In this document: positions 31,404 to 43,583 of the stretch, piece after piece
How positions within the stretch are numbered: position 1 is the stretch's first letter
How the letters are laid out: every line of letters begins with the position of its first letter
From: Bolinopsis microptera
Lineage: Eukaryota; Ctenophora; Tentaculata; Lobata; Bolinopsidae
DNA: 64,000 nucleotides
Direction: 5' to 3'
Assembly: GCF_026151205.1 (NCBI RefSeq)
Contig: NC_087078.1
Location: forward strand, 7,456,675-7,520,674
Program-made: the position numbers and the translations under genes
Notes under the pieces: model-generated
Seen by the model: only the letters and a program-made list of their open reading frames with translations
What the model was told of the DNA's origin: nothing
Database searches by the model: none

Positions 31404-31567
31404 GAATGTAGTTAACTGCTCTTCAAAGGGCAGTTACTCCGAGGGAATGTAGTTGACTACTCTTCAAAGAGCAGTTACTCCGAGGGAATGTAGTTGACTG
31501 CTCTTCAAAGAGCAGTTACTCCGAGGGAATGTAGTTGACTACTCTTCAAAGAGCAGTTATTCCGAGG
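31404..31567. repeat. 41-bp tandem repeat across the Kelch-like stop codon
   Basis: Four units of GAATGTAGTTGACTACTCTT-type sequence (starts 31404, 31445, 31486, 31527). The unit nearest the coding exon contains the last codons and the TGA of the Kelch-like gene (31546-31548). Later units carry copies of that coding end into the 3' UTR. Confidence 0.9.
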
Positions 31568-34500
31568 GAATGCCTCTGATCGCTCATTGGCTCCATTGTG
31601 GACCACGTGTTCCGCACTGGATCGTATATCTCCAGCGAGGACAGTCTGTGAGCACCATCACATCCTCCAGCTACAAACATATTCTCTCCTAAAACTGCTG
31701 CACCACAACCATACCTGGGTAGAAATTAATCAGTAAATAACTTAGACGTAAAAACTGAAAATCAACAACTTAATCATCAGCTTATCGACTATCTAAATAC
31801 TTGATAAGACTAGATTCAAATCACTAAATAGCAACAATATCCGGAATTAAATCAGCTTGACCACTTCTCAAATAACCTGGAGGAAAGAAGAGGGCTCATA
31901 GGATACCACAAGTTGTTCCTAGGATCATAGCACTCAACAGAGTCTAGAAGAGTCATCAGAATCTGCCCTCCTGGCACGTATATACATCCTTTCAGTGTTA
32001 CTGCTGCCGTTAAAGATCTGAAAGGAAACATTCTTAAAGTTTTAACATCTGGGAGGGGGTAGCTTATTACATTAATGAGCAATTTGGTGATGACTGATGA
32101 TTTACATAAGTGTTTTATGAAACGTATTAAAGTCGAAATTTTCGCACCTCTTTTTCTTCATGGGTGCCACCATACACCATTTATCTATTCTCGGGTCGTA
32201 TCTCTCCACAGTGTTCAAATCTGTAAAATATTACTGTTTTAATGAGAATTAGAGAGTTTGAGTAAACTTTTGCAGTTGATCTATTGTACCATGTCTTCAG
32301 GTCAAAAATGTTATAAAGTATTTGGCTCTACTCTTTTCCTTAAAAACAAGTTACATCAGCTCACAGTCCATGTCTCTTCAGTAATTGAGAACAAGTAGCA
32401 AGATAACCAAGTAAATTATGTCACTTAAACCTTGCATCATTGGTTAAGTGTGATCCAAGGGAGGTGGAGACTAGTTCAGTACGTGTGATATTTTTCAAGC
32501 TACATTCCTGACTTAATACCAAGTCAGAAAGTGAAGTAAGGAAACTAAGTGCTCCACTAGCCGGGAAAAAGGCTACACGTGCGATTTAAGATGCTTCACG
32601 TCACACGTGACCCTAATTACTCCTTCATTAACAGAACAACTTGACCTTAGATGGCACGGTAGGTTTCTTTTACTGCCTTTTTCACTTATTATGTGGACGA
32701 TGTCCGCAAACGTCTTTTTGGTTATACTCTTAAGTTGCTTATCCGTAATAAAGCCAGAGATTCCACCTTGGCGAATAAAACAGAATCTGAAGTTAGGTGA
32801 GGACTGTGTGTATTCGAGTTTTTCATTTAGAATTAAAACAAATTCTTCATATTATGGAGCCAGGATATGTGACCTTGTCATCACTACATTAAGTATATAT
32901 CATTGCATGAGCCTTCCTTTAATAATCAGGAATGGCTTCCTATGAAAAGTTGAACCACACACTTATATTATTAGCTTTAATGATCCTCAATTTTCAGCTG
33001 TTTTGTATACAGAATTGGAAAGTCACCCAACAAAAGAGATAATAGACATGGCGGTAGAAGAGGTGAACAGTGTCTCCAACACCTACAACCTGCAGGTCAT
33101 ATACCGCCAGTACTCCTACCAGTCTAGTGATGTGTTTGACAGTGTCTGTTCCAGTTTAGAGGAAGGAGTGATCGGATTAGTAGCTTCTGGGTCTTCTAAC
33201 AACGTGAAGATTATAGCTGAGATAGCAACAAACTTCCACGTGCCCTCCATAAGTCCTTCAGCAACAAACCCGTTCATTCAACAAACATTAACTACAGAGT
33301 ATTTACTGAACCTCATGCCGTCAGACTACGAACAGTGCAAAGCAATATTTGAGCTCCTGAAGCATCACGAATGGAAAGACTTCTCGATACTCACATCAGC
33401 GGATGATTACGGGATAAATGGGATGCTGAAATTACAGTCGCTAGCAATGGCTCAGGGCTTCAAGATTCTTAATAACCAACAGTTTGTCGTTCCAGGAAGT
33501 CACCATGATTCGGAATACGCACAGCTTGACATAAAGATGGAGCTGGAAGTCATCAAACAGTCCCTGTCTAAGATTATCGTGCTCATTTGTGATGGTTGGT
33601 ACAGTCCCGCCATTTTCAGGCAAGCCAGAGATGTAGGTCTGATGACCAATGAGTATGCCTGGATTGTGACAGACGGTATAGCCACACAACCCATAGTACT
33701 AGAAGAGAACGGGACCATACCAGACTATCTCAACGGGCTTCTGGGGACGAGGCCAACTATTTCACTAAACAGCCCCCAATACAAATCACTGTACAACAAG
33801 TTCGTGACCAAGTTTCCGGGAAAACGGTTTAACCTTGGTGGATATGTATTGACGCTCTATGACACCATCAAGGTTTACGCGGACGGACTAAACTTATATT
33901 ATCAGGAGAACCAGAATATGGAATCAAAGGAGTTTTACTGTCACCAGAACATCCTTAATGGCGAGTATCAATATTGGGAGAACGGATACAAGTTCTTGGG
34001 TGCACTTAAACGTGTTGACCTAGACACCGGCATGACAGGACACATCCAGTTTGACAAAATGGGCTGGCCGAGGAACGTTGTCTACGATGTTTTGAACATT
34101 CAGAATCAAAACTTTGTACGGATAGGAACTTGGAAACTGGTATCTAACGAACTAAAACTTCCCTACAAGGCCATATACTTTGACCATTCTGATACAGCTC
34201 CCACCTCGAAACCCAAAACCCTGAAAGGTTCAAAGTTCATCTGCGGAATCCTACCAATAAAACCCTTTATCATAGAGACAAGCGGGCCGTGCGAGGGCAA
34301 GAGCTGTTACACTGGTTATATGATTGACTTGATTGAGCGGCTAAAAATTGACCTTCAGTTTGAGTACGAGTTTGTGCAGCCTCACGACAGAAAATGGGGT
34401 TCTTACAACTCATCGGTACAAGATTGGACGGGACTGGTAAGGCAGCTGGTCTACAACGAGATCGATATTGCGGCAGTACCTCTTTCTGTGAATTCTGGGA

Positions 34501-35229
34501 GGGAACACATCATTGACTTTTCTTTTCCTTTTATGGATTCAAGCAACACAGCAGTCATGAGAGCTTCTAAATCAACCCAAAACAGATTCTTTTTCCTTCT
34601 TCCATTCGAAAATAAAGTCTGGTTTTCAGTGATAATCATGAACTTTATTGTGACATTTTTCTTCTACCTTGCGAATAAAACCAGCCCGTATGGAAGATCA
34701 GCGTCCTACGTGCACGCTCTCATGTCTTGCACGTGCAAAGAATGTCTCAAACATCGCTCGGGACAGAAGGATCCTAATTTGACAACACTGGCCAGACCCC
34801 TGACTCGTAAGTGCCTCTTTACGAAAGGTTCTGCAAAGGATGGCAGAAACGGGACCAATTTCTACAACTCTTTTTGGATTGTGAGCTCTGGACTGTTCGG
34901 GAAGACCCGAGGAGACAGCCCAGATAGCTTGTCAGGTGCGGCTTATACTTAAAAAATTTCCTTTTAACAATGTTTTAAATTTCATTTGTTGCCTTTTTTA
35001 AAAGATCTGATCTAATCGGATAAAAGTTATGGAACGTTTGATACAATTCAGGAAGGTTTATCCTCTGCGCTTGGTGGTTTTTCATGATGGTTGTGACCTC
35101 TATGTACACAGCTAACTTGGCAGCTTCACTCACCGTCAACAACATGGATATTGGTATCAAATCGGTTAAAGATCTTCTCGCCCAGGTACTTGGCCTGACT
35201 AGAGTAATATTCATTTTTTTGAAAATATA

Positions 35230-35260
<31 letters not shown>

Positions 35261-38200
35261 CACTACGCTTTTTGCACTTTTTGACACTACACTTTTGCCT
35301 TTTTTTGGTGTATGGTGTAGTAAAAAGTGTAGAAAAAAAGGTACACATTTTTACACCTTTTCACACTTTTAATTACACTTAACCAAATTATCTTCTAAAA
35401 ATTATCTTTTTCCCAATTATTGTCTTATCAGACTTCACATAGTACATTTCCAAAGGTAAAACATACCTTGTTTCAGAATTGACATACTTTCTCTAGCTCG
35501 GCAGGAAATGCAATATTCTTATCAATATGATAGTTTTCTCAAAACTTTTATCATGTTTTCAGAACGATATTACGTGGGGTACAGTAAAGTCAACCCACAC
35601 GGAGTCAATTCTCCAGTCCTCAGTAGATCCCTTCTACAGGGAGCTCTACACCAGAGCAGTTTCAGTAGGTAATGAATCCGAAGCTGCAAGAAAAGTGAGG
35701 GAGGAAAAGTATGTTTTCATCTTTGAAACCCCAATCATCGATTACGAGTTCAGGTCTGATTGTGACGTGGTAAGGATCGGCGCGGAGTTCCAATCATTTG
35801 AGTATGCTCTGGGGTTCCCCAAGGGATCTCCATACGCCGAGCTGATAAACTCCTACATCCTACAGTACAGAGAAACAGGCGTCCTTGACAGCTTCTGGTC
35901 ACGCTGGCTAGCAATCCAAGACTCCACTTCCAACTGCCCGAGTAGCGAAGGAGGCAGGAAGCTCACCCTTGGCATGAGCTCCATGGCTGGGATCTTCTTC
36001 GCTCTGGCAATAGCACTGACATTCGGTGTGTTTCTCCTCATTATGGAGTACACTGTGGCAGCGATGAGGGACGTTAGAACCAACTCTCAGGACTCTAAGA
36101 AGTCGTTTTGGGGGTCTCTGATAAGCAGGGTAAAACTCCTGTTGATCTACACGTTCAGTTCTAAATCAGTGTACCAACATGATGAGATGGAGGAAGAGGA
36201 GGAGGAGGAGGCGGGGTGTTCAGCTAGGTTTCTGAACAAACCTAGACAGCATAGTATCATGTGACTTTTATCTGGGTGATACGGATGCTAACTCATCTGG
36301 TAGCTATTGATTTTTACCTTGGCAAGGGTACAAACAGTAACCAGTACGGTGTCCAATAATCCATATTAATATTGTAATAAGTATATGTTTATCAAATCTG
36401 CATATTCAAAAAATAAAGATTTAGTTTTTCTTTGGTATTTAATCATCAAAATAAAAACTTCAAAGTGCTAACCTGTATAACCATCGTAACCCCCAGCAAC
36501 GTAAATACACCCATCAATAACCGTTACACCAGCAGCACTGCGGGAGGTTGCCATCCGGCTCGAATCAAACCATTGGTCTCGGTGACAGTCATATCTGAAA
36601 AGTCAGTTATTTAACTTTAAGAATGTCATGTATCCTGAGGATAATGGTCATACCTTAGGTTATATTTATATGTACTCCAAATTTGGTGAAAGTTTAAAAA
36701 AAGAACCTTTCGACAGTCGCAAGTCGTGCGTCTTCTCTCCGTCCGCCGATAGCATACACAAAATCATCTAGGCAAACCATCCCTGGAAAATAATCCATGA
36801 AATTGAAAATGGTGGGAAGTGATAAAAAGTTTCTTTTGGCTACTAGCCTTTCATCATAAAATCAAAATAATTTCCCCGGCCAAATCTCCGATATTTCATT
36901 CTTGGACCGTACCCAAGTTGCCACCCAGGAAGTATAGTTTGCAAAAGCTTTATCGGTTTAACGTCATACTGACGCAAAAAACAACGAATAAACGCTTAAA
37001 TTTGGGCGATGTTTTAAGATGGAAGACGGCAGGACGAATAGAAGTGAACCTAAGCGTTATTGCTGAGCATATTTAAAATAATGCTACATACGGATAGAAA
37101 CATTTGGCTACTTTAATCACCAACCACTACCAGCCTCAGCTAGGTCCCCAACAATTCTATATTGAGTACAAATTTCCGAATTCAATAAAAACAGATCTCT
37201 AGAGCGCAAATAAAACAGTAGCCTAAACTTACCAAGACAAGACCGAGGACATGCGAGCGGCGCGACCACCTTCCACGTGTCATCATACGGAGTGTAACAC
37301 TCGACTGAGTTGAGGAAGACTCGTCCTCCGAACCCTCCTCCACAGTAGAGGGCTCCGTTGCATGAGGTCACGCCTACACTTGATCTTCCCATGTTCATTG
37401 GCGCTACCTGGAGGGGGTTATTAAGGTGTTAATTTCTTGTTTTTAGCTTCAAGAGGAGGCGTTATATTTAGTGGTAAAGTTTATTCTTTCTGTTACAGAC
37501 CTAATCTAAGTTTGACCTTAAATGAAAACTCGTCAACATGGCAAATATGTACCTGAATCCAGCGGTTAACTTCACTATCATAGCGTTCTACACTGGCTAA
37601 CTTTATCCCGGTGTTGTTCTCCCCGCCGACTGCGTAGATAGAGCTCGCTAGATAGGTCCTCGCTTTGGATCTTATGGTGGGAAACTCTGACCGTCTCTGT
37701 ATAACAGGGCTATTATTTAGCGGAGTATACTTAATGCGTCACCAGAGTTTAATAATACAATCAAAGTTTTACTGATATGAGCTTTTATTGAGGTTTTACA
37801 GTTATATCTTCATTCTTCAATAATGAGGTAAGTTTCAGTCTGTAGCTGTAAGTTATTGAGATAAGTTTCAGTCTGTAGCTGTAAGTTATTGAGGTAAGTT
37901 TCAGTCTGTAGCTGTAAGTTATTGAGGTAAGTTTCAGTCTGTAGCTGTAACACTGTGTAGCTGTAAGTTTCAGTCTGTAGATGTAAGTTATTGAGGTAAG
38001 TTTCAGTCTGTAGCTGTTAGTTATTGAAAACAGCAAGTACCTGAGGTAGGAGATGATATGCGGTAGCTTCGTCCAGAAGTGATTTACACTTGACGTTCTC
38101 AGAGACTAGTATTTCAGTTTGTACACAGTCCAGTAGAATTTTAGGAGACATGACCCCTGAAGGTATATCAGGTTCACTGAATTGCAAGGTGGTCAAAGCA

Positions 38201-41200
38201 ATTGAAACAAACAGGCTACTTCAGCCAAAACTCTCAATCGTTCCTGATGATTTGCCGAACAGATATGAACACAGACACAAGCCTGTACAATGTACACAGC
38301 ACCAGAGGCAATATTTAGATACGCTCGCGATGGATACTATACGTTGGATGCAGAATCACATATTTTCTGTATTATTTAGTATAATTATGCGATATAAAAC
38401 AATAAAAAGTGCAGATGCATTAGTCACGAATTTTATCGCACTTAAATTGCACTGTAGCACTCACCAAAGCGGACGTGCTCTAAAATATCAGGGAGAAGTG
38501 ATCTCCTCTTATCCTCGTCATGTTTCACCCACTTCACCACCGCGTTGAACACCTGTAATTACAATTGGGTGTCATATGTTTATTGGTCCACCTTTCTTTA
38601 CTTTAGGCAAGTCTCCTCTCTGTACTCGTGCGACGTACAAAATTCAAGATGGATCAACAATTATAATATTCATTGATTGCTCACGTCCCAAGATTAAGAT
38701 ATTTCCCATCAGTTATATCTTGTTTTGGGGACATTTACTTGGTGCTGACTTCAAATATCCAATCCATACTAGAGTTAGTAAGTATCGGGCTATAGATACA
38801 ATACTTATACTACTTCTTGAGAAATACTTGTGATGAACTCTAGAAGGATGGGATGGTAATACTCGGTCTGGCCGTCTGGAAGCCCATAGAATTCCAGTTC
38901 AGAAACCGAGTAAGGAGGTGCGGCTACTGATGAGAAGCCTCCTTAAAGTTTATTTGGGTTAGAAACGACATCTGGGTCCCTACCCTCGCACAAGATTATT
39001 CTCAATTTTCTTGTTGTGTCCACAACTATACCGTTGATCAGAGTCACATCTGATGACTTCAGTGAAAGGGCTGATGACTTCAGTGAAAGAGCTGGTGACC
39101 TAGTGAAAGTGCTGGTGACGATGAGAAAGACCATAAACCAGGGATTCCTTCGGGAGCATGTAAGATTATATCCAAAGTTTGTTCGCCAATGGGGTGTGTC
39201 TGGATGTCAAAGATCTTCAAGGTGGGTGCTACTTGTGATGAACTCTAGAAGGATGGGATGGTAATACTCGGTCTGGCCGTCTGGAAGCCCATAGAATTCC
39301 AGTTCAGAAACCGAGTAAGGAGGTGCGGCTACTGATGAGAAGCCTCCTTAAAGTTTATTTGGGTTAGAAACGACATCTGGGTCCCTACCCTCGCACAAGA
39401 TTATTCTCAATTTTCTTGTTGTGTCCACAACTATACCGTTGATCAGAGTCACATCTGATGACTTCAGTGAAAGGGCTGATGACTTCAGTGAAAGAGCTGG
39501 TGACCTAGTGAAAGTGCTGGTGACGATGAGAAAGACCATAAACCAGGGATTCCTTCGGGAGCATGTAAGATTATATCCAAAGTTTGTTCGCCAATGGGGT
39601 GTGTCTGGATGTCAAAGATCTTCAAGGTGGGTGCTACTTGTGATGAACTCTAGAAGGATGGGATGGTAATACTCGGTCTGGCCGTCTGGAAGCCCATAGA
39701 ATTCCAGTTCAGAAACCGAGTAAGGAGGTGCGGCTACTGATGAGAAGCCTCCTTAAAGTTTATTTGGGTTAGAAACGACATCTGGGTCCCTACCCTCGCA
39801 CAAGATTATTCTCAATTTTCTTGTTGTGTCCACAACCGGTTACTTGTAGTACTAGTAGTGGTTTATCGTATACATATAATATATCGTATATAATTACAGG
39901 GATAGTCCAGAGTTTAATAATTGGGGTCCACTGCTTGTTTACTCCTTTCTTCACATTGCCTTATCTTAAATTTGATCCTTCGAACAGCTGTTGAGCAATG
40001 AAACGCAAACATAATCTTAGCAAAATGAATATATTTCTTTTATCTTCAGCATTTAATCAGTCACATAATCTCAAATTATTTGTTATATAGTAGTGTTGAA
40101 AGTATTAAAACTTTACATTGCAGCGAACTTCAACTGGCCTCTTTGAGATCACTTTACAACTGACCCATTTTCATAAAATAATACGGATTCATGTCACAAC
40201 ATTCTACAATCAGCCCGCTGGTAAGTGATGTTCCAAGCTGTGGACCTGGTTAATCATTAGTACTCGACAAGAAAATACTCGACAAGAAAATACTCTGCAT
40301 TTATTCGGATAAACTTTAATCTTACGAACCAATTTGACAAATATAGCTACAGGTCACAAGAACAAGATTATCCAAAAAGGAAACCTTCGATGGCAATATT
40401 GATTACTTGGTTTCGGAATTGGAACTAGAAGAATTTTATGTACAGCTTTCAATAAAGGTTGGAAAATTAATATGATTCGACGACAGTCAAAAGAAAGCTT
40501 TAGCTTTACGGTGTTAGATATAATAACTAATATGGAACAAATAGAAGTGAAACATATCATCCAACTATGAAAGAACAACTGTATTCTGTTAAAACTGAAT
40601 AATACCGAGACATGTAGTACATATCATTATCTGTATTCCTTATTTAATCTATGAGATTAGAGCGAGGCATCTTCTAGTTTCTAATCCTAGTATATTTTCA
40701 TTGTCAGAAATCGCTCTTTCGGGGTAGAAAAAATCGTGTTTTCTGGACAGTTCATCCAATGCTTGGTCATTTAGAAAACCTCTTTTCCATAATTTGACCA
40801 TCATCACCGTTTCGTTCTCTTAGCAGAATGTCCACTTCGAGCTGCAGTTTGTCCTGTTCTCCCGACAGTGAATGGTTTGCTGAGCTCCTCTATGAATCGT
40901 AGTGCAGCTGGTCTGCCAATGTCGGGTAACTTCTTTATGTTCTGAAGCTTCTTTTCTAGACGATCTATTTTCCTGTGGAGGTGAACTGTTAGCCAAGTCG
41001 TCAGCAGTTATAAATGTGCTAACAAATATCTCACCATTGATAGATTATTAGAAAGCTTGGAGATTAAAATCGCAAAATCAAACATATTATATAAAACGCT
41101 AAAAATTATACTCACAAGAAAATATAAAGTTTAGGATAAGGAGAGATGTCTCCAGGACACATGCTCATAAGCTCCTCCGAGATACTCAGAAACAAGTGAG

Positions 41201-42892
41201 AGCCAGGGTAGACAGACTTCCTGAATTGTCGCCTCTTAAAGGTAATGTGTTTCAGGATATCTAGATTAGTTGGAGGGTATGAGGATCTCGGGGTCAACTC
41301 GACAGGTTCTCCGATCAGTTCCATCAGCTTCATCGTGGTGGGTTAAAGATGGAACACAAGGGAGGGTCTGCGGCTTGTTTTTCAAATTCACAAGTTCGAG
41401 TGAGAGTTCAAAGGTCAACTTTCGCGAGAAAAGTGGTCAAAGGGTGTAAAGTACAAGGGGTGTAAAGTACAAGCTGATCAAATGAACAAAAAGGGCAATT
41501 CAACGACAATAACTGATGGACAAAGAGCGACACTGACTGATCGAGAGAGCGAGAACAATGAGATATGTATCTTGAAACCTCATTATCTTACAACCTAATT
41601 AACACGTGATTACCCCATTACCACGTGATAAGTAATAACTGACTACCCCATTACATGTGTATCTCGTGTATCTCGTGTACCTTATTAACAAGGTAGTATG
41701 ATATGATAATTGCATAGTTAGATGAAATGAGGGATACAATGTCATCAAGTAGGCGTTATTTTACATTTCGTGTCTACAGGAGTTCAGACACTAATCATAA
41801 AATTAGGTAATTAGGTAATTACACTCTAATGTGATTCGAGAATTGGGTAAACTACCGGACTCCGTGTTCTCGTTATAGGATCTGGGATTTTGTACAATTG
41901 GTCGGTCGTAAACTTGCTTCAAACTATACAGTTTACACACAGAAAACATACTCAAGTAAGGTTTTTAATTACATCATGTGACGATTGATATGGAGATTAG
42001 AGTGTTATGTTACATTTTGACTAGGAGGGCAAATAAAAGCTGTATAGTAGTTTCATATACAACATCACAGGAAATAAACTTATTCTGACTAAGTTATCCA
42101 TGTTCCTACCAGAGGAGTCTGATTATATTGGTTGTTATGGAACTTAAAACTCTACATCAGACAGAGTAGGGTCTCGATTACAACTCGGACAAGAATCTCG
42201 CTGCAGTCGCGCTAGGGCCTGTCGTGATATGCTGGATTAAATGAGTGGTAGTAGTTAGTAGTACTCCTAATTCTGCGGCTTCTGTTCGGCAGTGCCGCAG
42301 TTGATTGGGCACAAGGTCACGTGATTATGACGTCACCTGAGCTGCAGCTCCGTATCCGTTCATTAGAAGTAATGAGAAGACATGCTTGTGAATGTGGATT
42401 GTGGATGTATAGGTGCCCTGTTAACTGTGTGGGAACTGGGTCGAATTGGATGAAGTTGTCAGTTACCCGTTGTTCGGTGTATACTGTCATGTATCTATAA
42501 TTACACCTAATGAAAATTCAGATTTATTTTATGACCGAGAGCTTGATAATAACCAAATAAGTCGACCTGGTAATAAATTCATTTTGGCAACAATATAAAC
42601 CAGGGAAATGAGCTGAGACTGGAGACACAAAAGTTCAGCTATATCCCTCTATTCTAAGAACTACATCAGTTAGCTTACATTGAGTTCTGCTCTAGCTATA
42701 TTTATTTTTATTTTTCCCCAAAGTCCACTGTATATCGTGTTTTTACTGTACCTAAATTTAATTTTACCTCGCCTAAGTTTTACCTCGATTTCGGAAGAGA
42801 CTTTAAGTTCGTCGTGAGATATGAGCTTGACAAGGTGCTCCAACTCTAAGTTCGAGAACTCCGCACATCTCGTCACCTCCAAGAAGTGGGCC
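31546..42892 (-). CDS. Kelch-like protein, BACK domain plus six kelch repeats (5' end not found)
   Basis: Probable substrate adaptor of a cullin-3 ubiquitin ligase, by family. Exons on the minus strand: 42784-42892, 38465-38552, 38041-38156, 37553-37696, 37233-37407, 36707-36782, 36473-36594, 32148-32220, 31877-32017 and 31546-31714. The first two build a BACK domain (HFLEVTRCAEFSNLELEHLV, then VFNAVVKWVKHDEDKRRSLL). The third gives SLLDEATAYHLLP, the classic lead-in to the propeller. Kelch blades follow, such as SSIYAVGGENNTG, YCGGGFGG, VYAIGGRRED, IYVAGGYDG, IYVPGGQ and MFVAGGCDG, each with a W and a VERYD or VECYD. It ends SLGITAL. The N-terminal BTB domain is not recognisable upstream in this window, so the gene is 5'-incomplete here. 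The intron between 36473 and 32220 encloses the glutamate receptor. Confidence 0.94.
32691..36264 (+). CDS. Ionotropic glutamate receptor subunit (4 exons, nested antisense)
   Basis: Ligand-gated cation channel subunit of about 959 residues. Exons: 32691-32796, 32998-34935, 35052-35185 and 35563-36264. The first exon gives a signal peptide (MSANVFLVILLSCLSVIKP). An amino-terminal LIVBP-like domain comes next, then ligand-binding lobe 1 (KFICGILPIKPF, GYMIDLIERL, DIAAVPLSVNSGREHIIDFS). The arginine in GREHIIDF matches the residue that holds the ligand carboxylate. M1 is VWFSVIIMNFIVTFFFYLA. The pore loop is FYNSFWIVSSGLFGKTRGDS. M3 contains MYTANLAASLT, a variant of SYTANLAAFLT. Lobe 2 has the ligand-amino-group glutamate in FIFETPI. 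M4 is near GIFFALAIALTFGVFLLIME, followed by an acidic tail. The M1-pore linker is long and cysteine-rich (SCTCKECLKH). AATAAA lies near 36413. The whole gene is inside a Kelch-like intron. Confidence 0.95.
35230..35258 (+). repeat. 29-base G-run with one-sided transposon-like end
   Basis: Within the glutamate-receptor intron between exons 3 and 4. The G-run is followed by TTCACTACGCTTTTTGCAC and a short region of inverted ACACTTTT/AAAAGTGT words up to about 35380. No matching C-run on the other side, so a decayed or truncated element is possible. Confidence 0.5.
37800..38025. repeat. 34-bp intronic tandem repeat
   Basis: Six or so copies of GAGGTAAGTTTCAGTCTGTA plus GCTGTAAGTTATT in the Kelch-like intron between exons 37553-37696 and 38041-38156. 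The open frame it produces is an artefact. Confidence 0.88.
38826..39836. repeat. 405-bp tandem repeat, 2.5 near-identical copies
   Basis: Unit starts ACTTGTGATGAACTCTAGAA at 38826, 39231 and 39636; the third copy stops at about 39836. The first two copies look identical, implying very recent amplification or an assembly duplication. It lies in the large Kelch-like intron. Each unit contains a small inner duplication (TGATGACTTCAGTGAAAG twice). Confidence 0.92.
40804..41333 (-). CDS. Small two-exon hypothetical protein (128 aa)
   Basis: Exons 41116-41333 and 40804-40972 join in phase through GT-AG sites to 128 residues, nested on the same strand in the largest Kelch-like intron. The protein begins MKLMELIGEPVELTPRSSYP. 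It continues with an amphipathic middle (ILKHITFKRRQFRKSVYPG), then a short charged coil (KIDRLEKKLQNIKKL) and a basic tail ending AKRTKR, which could be a nuclear-localisation-like cluster. No signal peptide or membrane segment. I do not recognise the family. It could instead be an alternative upstream exon set of the Kelch-like gene, but it has its own start and stop. The clean splice and balanced composition support a real gene. Confidence 0.55.
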
Positions 42893-43583
42893 CTGAGGAA
42901 CAGGAATTTGAAAATTTAACTGAAGTAAAACAATTATCTTTGTTGGAATTGGAAATTTCAAACCTTTTCGGATACACTTTTTAATTTTCTGACATCTAGC
43001 AATACAACCAGCGGTAGGAAATTTTAAAACTTTTCAGTTAAATTTTAATTCTCATGTTTGCCACTCGGTTCCGGTCTGGCAAACTAGGGTACGTGTCGAA
43101 CTTGAGTACCACTTCATGTACCCCATGGGCCATGATTCAGCCTCTTGCCCTCTTGTAATATTAATTGTATCTCCACATAGTGAATAGTCTCCAATTGTGC
43201 TAACAATCACAATGGAAGAATGGAGTCTGAGGTCAGTTAAACGCCAACTTTTAGTGATCAATTATCTCAATGAGCTCCCAATAAGATTAAATTCACACAA
43301 TTAACAATATATATGAATATATAGTCGAACAGCATGATATAAGTGGAAAACAACCGATTGAATAGACTTCAAGTTGGTAACGGTAAAGTTGTTAAAGGAT
43401 CGTAGCTTGGCGATTTCAAAACTTTACGCAAAATGTTAAATTCTCTGACATTTAATTGGAAGTGGGAAATTTAAAAACTTTCTATAGGCCGTCTAGACGT
43501 TGATCACATCGATGGAAAAAAATTGGGGGTACCGGGAAGAAAGTTATCTGGAACCCCTAGCCTGTTTCACGACATATTGTGAG
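42893..43583. other. No supported feature
   Basis: Unique-looking sequence upstream of the first identified Kelch-like exon. I searched it for BTB-domain motifs on the minus strand and found none. The last 8 bases are the left target duplication of the next element. Confidence 0.4.

Noticed and set aside
38943-39669. Pairs of identical 63- and 82-residue frames
   Set aside because: Identical because they lie in a 405-bp tandem duplication; overlapping on opposite strands with no domain.
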